64,000 nucleotides of DNA from positions 22,186,800 through 22,250,799 of the forward strand of contig CP137682.1 in NCBI GenBank assembly GCA_037976565.1, written 5' to 3'. Of this stretch, positions 59,252-64,000 are shown one piece after another (positions within the stretch are counted from its first letter, which is position 1; every line of letters starts with the position of its first letter). A program made the translations under genes and the position numbers. Source of the stretch: Mesocentrotus franciscanus (lineage: Eukaryota > Echinodermata > Echinoidea > Camarodonta > Strongylocentrotidae). Below the pieces are notes generated by a model, which ran no database searches, was not told the DNA's origin, and saw nothing but the letters and a program-made list of their open reading frames with translations.

Positions 59252-62042
59252 TTATGCGATTGTTTGACATTGGCTCCGGATTGGCTCACGATGAGGAAGT
59301 AGAGATGGAAGGTTTTTCGTCGATGGCGGTGGTCCATCCGATCGTTGCCATGAGATGTAGAGGAGGATGAACCCGAAGGCGATCTCCACCAACCTGTGGT
59401 CGAAGAAAACAAAGAAGCTCGGTTAGAACTTAGAGGGTGGGCGGAGGGAGGGTGTACTTTGCAGGCTCACACACTTGTCAGCTGTAAGGAGCAAGATAGG
59501 GTTTGAATTGCTAGACAATGAAAGTGACATATTAAAGAAGAACAGAAAATGAGGGACACTGAATTGATGAAAAAGTTAGATCAAAATGGAAGATTCTTTA
59601 TATCTATTATGAGCAGTTAAAGAAGAAGAAGACGAAGTAGAAGAAAAGAAGAAAGGGAGAAGAAGAAGAAGAAGAAGAAAAAGAGGAACAAGAACAAGAA
59701 CAAGAACAAGAACAAGAACAAGAAGAAGAAAAATGAAAAAGATAGAAAGAGGAGAAGAAGAAGAGGAGGAGGAGGAGGAGTAGTAAGAAGAGGGGAAGAA
59801 AAGCTACGGGCATTAGATGATTGATTCATAACAAAATTATTTCAAAGTGATCCTTTTTTTTTAAAATCTCAACCATACAGTTACATGTTATGTAGAACAC
59901 ATTAAAAAAGTTACAACTTGTGATTCGACACTGTTCTGGACCTACTGTCAATGTTATTCATGTTTATTTACTTCTTTTACATTGATAATGAGCTGCTCTG
60001 TTCTTATATTTCCCTAAGATCACCAAGATCTTTGCTTACCTCTGCATAGTTTGGTACAGAAGCCAGCCCACCTTGTCGAATTTGTAACCCAGAGCAGCGA
60101 GTATCACGTAAATCAAGGAAACAACGAAACAAATAAATCCTGTAATACTAGCCGAGACACAAATCCTCTTTAGTTTCCTCAAATGGTCTTTGAATTTCTT
60201 CTTCACAGCAGGATCTTCGGCTCGGGTGTCGTTCGTAGTCGACGATGACGGGTTGCCGTTTTCGAGCCTGGTTTCGTGGTCGCCCCGGAGTGTCTGCTTT
60301 ACTCTCTTGTCCCGACTGACGAGTGTGAGCGCGACCATCGAGACGGTTAAACATAGCACGAGTCCCCAGACGAGTGTGAGAACCTGACAGAGCATGAGCA
60401 GCCAGCAGCCTACCACATTGAAGATGATGAGGATGTCGATGACGATGACGAAAGTGAAGTGGAACACCACGATGCTCCAGAGTATGCGCGGGCTCTGCAT
60501 GCGTTTGTTAGGACGCTGAACTTTGCAGAGCTGGAACAGCGCATATTGCATGATGGCGAACGCCGACGTCAGGCACGGAATGGCGATGTCTTCAAGGACC
60601 TGCACGAACCACGTCGGGAAAAACATGCGGACGTTGTAGGGGTCGACGGCGAGGTAGATGTAGCGTGACGTGGCCATGATGACGAGGAGGATGTTGACAG
60701 AGAGGACGAGAGGGCGTGCCTTGATCTGGACGAGGCGGTAGAGAAAGAAGGCGGCTGTGACGGCGAGGAGGTTAAATATTGTCCCGAGAATATAGCAGTG
60801 GGCGAGGAGCACTGGGCTGAACTCGGTTGCGCTGAACGGCGGCGGGTGGGTACACCCTCGGACAGACGTCTGAAATGTCGAGATGAAAAGATGTACAATT
60901 ATTAAAAATGTAAATAATTCATCTTACTGTTGTAAACAGTGAGGCTTAATTGAGAAAGATGGTAATTACATCGAAATGCGAAAAAAATAAAATAAGGGAG
61001 AGATATCTAAAAAGAAAAGAAAAGAAAGAAAGAAAAGTCGTTATCATATGGAGAGACAGAATATTTTAGAGAAAGAGAGTTTGAAATAGAGGGAGGGTGG
61101 GAGAAGAAGAGGGAGGAGGGACGGGACAGTGAAGAGGGTGTAGGAAGATGGGGCATGTAGTTTTTAGGCTACGTGAGGAGAGAGACAGAGAGGTAGGATA
61201 GAAGGGAAGGGGGTAGGGGAGAGGAGGGGAGAATGGGGAAGGAACTTTTCTCCCAGAAAACCTGAGACACGTGGTGGATGCCTCTCACCAATGCAGAAAG
61301 TTGTGGAAGCAATTCTGCAAATAGTTGATTACAGATTTTTTTTCTGCATAACATCGCATTATACCATCATTTATGCAACCGTCACCTTCACAATTACCAC
61401 CATCACCACCACTTCCGCCATCGTCACCACCAACAACAACAAGAACAACACCAACACCATCACCACTACCACGACCACTACCATCACCATCACCATCACC
61501 ATCACCATCACCATTACCATCACCATCACCATCACCACCAGCATCACTAACACCACTATACCACTACCACCATCACCAGTTCACCACCCCATTACCACCA
61601 TAATAATCACCACCGCCAGCAGCACCACCACATCATCACCACCGCCGCCACCATCATCACCACCAACAGCAGCAGCAGCACCGCCAACACCATGTACCAC
61701 CCTTAACCACTATCACTACCACCATCACTATCATCATCACCATCATCAATACCAACTCCACCAAAATTACCATCATTACAACCACCACCGCCATCATCAA
61801 TACCGACGCCACCACCAATATCATCATCACCACCACCATTATCACTACCAACATCACCATCATTACCATCATAACCACCAACAACACCGCCATCGTCTTC
61901 TTTATCACCTTCACCACCACCATCGTCAACACAACCACCATCACCACCACCACCACCACCACCACCATCATCATCATCACCATCCATCACTAACGGTACT
62001 TACATTCATCGGGTCGGTTATGTTTGTGTCCATTGTTGACAT
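59252..62042 (-). CDS. Seven-pass membrane protein resembling the PRRT3/PRRT4 membrane region
   Basis: Three coding exons: 62004-62042, 60040-60869 and 59252-59393, joined in phases 0 and 2 to a 336-aa protein. The start ATG at 62040-62042 is the first after an in-frame TGA; the N-terminus MSTMDTNITDPMN carries an NIT glycosylation sequon. Seven hydrophobic stretches follow: LLAHCYILGTIFNLL; RPLVLSVNILLVIM; VLEDIAIPCLTSAFAIMQYA; WSIVVFHFTFVIVIDILIIF; LLMLCQVLTLVWGLVLCL; ICVSASITGFICFVVSLIY; and, across the last junction, LVEIAFGFILLYISW. A charged loop of about 50 residues lies before the sixth. The motif YLAVDPYNVR and the overall plan recall the membrane region of proline-rich transmembrane proteins 3/4, from memory only; the long proline-rich ectodomain of those proteins is absent. 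Molecular role unknown. Confidence 0.82.
59615..59790. repeat. (GAA)n-rich purine tract in membrane-protein gene intron 2
   Basis: AAGAAG, GAACAA and GAGGAG repeats for about 175 bp. It creates long low-complexity open frames on the other strand that are not genes. Confidence 0.9.
61374..61990. repeat. (CAC/CAT)n compound trinucleotide array in membrane-protein gene intron 1
   Basis: About 600 bp of interspersed CAC, CAT, CCA and ACC triplets ending about 14 bp from the exon 1 donor. It yields a 267-codon histidine/threonine-rich open frame on the + strand that is an artefact of the repeat. Confidence 0.93.
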
Positions 62043-64000
62043 AGTTGAAACCAGAGCGTTCGTCCAAATTCACAGTGGCAGGGCTTTAATCTGAACATGA
62101 TTAAGAAAGAAAATAACGTCTATGAGCTCCCGGTCAGCCTACATATAGCCTTGTTTAGTGTGTAATGCATACCATGGATGTACGACGATGATGGTCAAAC
62201 TACACTCATTAAGTTTCAATTCCATTGGTAAATTCGTCAATACAATGACAAATTCTGTCTTTATTATTTTTGTGAAAATGGGGAATATGACAAGTCATGA
62301 TAGACTTTCCCTTCACACTTGTTTTTCTTGTCAAAATCCAGAAAAGTTGTTTTCTTTTTGAAGGGGGAGGGAATCAAATAATAGACCGGCCCTTAATTAT
62401 TCTTAGCATTGTCACAATTTAGAAGAATGGTTTGTGTGTATTCGCAGCAAACAGACACAAAACACTGTAACAAATTTGCTACAAAAACTACAAACTCCTT
62501 TCATAGATATATCCCACCTATTTTTGTAAATATTCCTGTAAATTCCTAGCGAACAGCTACAAAATTAGTATATGTTAATGAAAGGTATTAGTCATATACA
62601 CGTAATATGAAACTACCAAACACAAAGAGCGTATCCGCACGATCCGATATGTTACAGTTACATACAATTTGGAAGGTTCGATACATATAAGAATGCAGCT
62701 ATAATATTTTCCAAACATGTCAAACTTACTGCACCTATACAGTCGAAATATGAAGAGCGTATACGCAGATTTATGAGATTCCTTTATAGTTCGACAATTC
62801 AGTAAACGATAACTTTAAGTGTATATCAATCACAGTAAAGATGCGTTGCAATTGGAATCCCACAAAAGAGCTTCTTTTTCCTTTGGCTTGCTTTGCCCTC
62901 CTTCTGGAAAATGAAATGCGCAGGCTGTCTGGAAAAATGTCGAAAATGAAATAGGCATAGTTTCGGGATTACGCCGCTTGCAGCGTGTTGCCTTCATTAA
63001 TTGTATTTGCGCACCGTCCTACAGTTTGACCAATCACGCGCCAGAATATGAGGAAAATCGATTCACATTGTTGTAGGAAAATGTCGAAATCACGGCTCCC
63101 ACTACAAAATACCCAAAACTCATGGGAGCAATTTTTTTCTTCATTTACTTCCTCATTCACTTTAGGCAAGGAATTGTGCTTATTGTTGCGAAATAAGGAA
63201 GACAGAGGGATTTATTGATTTATTGATTTATTGATTTATTTCGGTTTAAAAAGACATATAAATATACATGATTCAAAGGTCTAAGTACCAAAACTGATCA
63301 TGTTTACAAGTAATACAATAAACTTATAGATACAGTAAATATACAATAGTGAGCAAAACAGACAGGTATAACAAGTACAAGATGGCAATAAAGATGAAAT
63401 AATAATACATTTCAATCAATACGATACCAAAATAAACTAAGAGCCGAAAGTAACTTTCAAGATCGTCAAATTAAATGATTTATAGACATGGTAAATTCTA
63501 ACTCCTTTGTCAAACTTGCAACATTAACGAGAAGTTAGCCAAACAAAATAAGAAAGAGAAAACAAGATATTCTGCAATTCTTATTATGACCGCTCCATAG
63601 AAAAAGCAAGAAATTTACCTGTCTACTTTTATATCAGGGGCTCCAGTCAACATCAGTGTGCGGGATAGTTCTTCTGAAATCCAGGGGAAATAGGTGTAAT
63701 TTGCTTCTAAGATTAAGCACGCGTAACTCAGTTTTCCTTATCATGGGATTCTATATCTTATGTGTTTTCAATTCATTTTTGTATCATTGAATAGATTCCC
63801 TGATATATACTTTTTCCCTTTATTTGATTTTCCTTGTATGGTAAGCAAACATTGTCTTCATTTATCAGACATTTTCTGTCTGAAATCACGCTTCTTGTTG
63901 TCTGCTATATATCTGAAAACCGTATGGGCAATGTAACTTGGCCTTTCCTACAACGAGGGTTTTACTTTAGAGTAATATCACGGAAGTGGTAATCGAAAGA
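62043..64000. other. Region upstream of the membrane-protein gene, no gene recognised
   Basis: The 5' UTR and promoter of the minus-strand membrane-protein gene should lie at its start. A (TTTATTGA)n run at about 63208-63240 opens an A-rich stretch resembling a dispersed-repeat tail. Nothing else can be supported. Confidence 0.5.

Noticed and set aside
59607..59829. Ser/Cys- or Leu/Phe-rich frames on the - strand
   Set aside because: Artefacts of the GAA-rich purine tract in an intron of the membrane-protein gene.
61291..62094. 267-codon histidine/threonine-rich open frame on the + strand
   Set aside because: It is produced by the CAC/CAT trinucleotide array, and the antisense strand of the same DNA carries the well-supported exon 1 donor of the membrane-protein gene.

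Overview
This is eukaryotic, intron-rich, AT-rich genomic DNA, most likely from a sea urchin or a related echinoderm. The evidence is spliced genes with GT-AG (and two GC-AG) introns, invertebrate-deuterostome-like protein sequences, abundant short inverted-repeat transposons, tRNA-derived SINE-like repeats, many microsatellites and a high density of the palindrome TACATGTA. The species cannot be fixed from the sequence alone. All functional calls come from reading translated exons against remembered family motifs; no database search was possible.

Layout. (1) About 2.7-10.6 kb, + strand: the last seven exons (one a 12-nt candidate microexon) of a kinesin-3 motor gene of the KIF1A/KIF1B/unc-104 type, ending in the C-terminal PH domain and a stop at 10550-10552. 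(2) About 10.6-19.1 kb: non-coding, with a TTAA-flanked MITE and a 1.3-kb degenerate GGGGCAC minisatellite. (3) About 19.1-52.9 kb, - strand: three tandem alkaline phosphatase genes in the same orientation with the same nine-coding-exon plan. ALP-A (19135-28620) reads intact as 528 aa with a C-terminal GPI-type tail. ALP-B (30901-41117) has all nine exons, but two frame disturbances in exon 4 lead to an early stop. ALP-C (43544-52876) reads intact as 515 aa but lacks the hydrophobic GPI tail and has Gly where the others have the Mg-site His. (4) About 53-59.2 kb: non-coding, with a long inverted repeat and a Tc1/mariner-type MITE. (5) 59252-62042, - strand: a complete three-exon gene for a 336-aa, apparently seven-pass membrane protein resembling the membrane region of PRRT3/PRRT4. 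(6) The last 2 kb hold no gene I can support.

The alkaline phosphatase cluster is the main biological feature. A and B are recent relatives with an almost identical last exon (probable gene conversion), while C is an older, divergent copy likely to be secreted and soluble. The cluster is laced with non-autonomous transposons: four hAT-type elements (three with both 8-bp target duplications readable), a TTAA-type pair, an element sitting next to the stop codons of both ALP-B and ALP-C, a dead non-LTR reverse transcriptase, and SINE-like copies. No CRISPR array, operon or prokaryotic feature is present.
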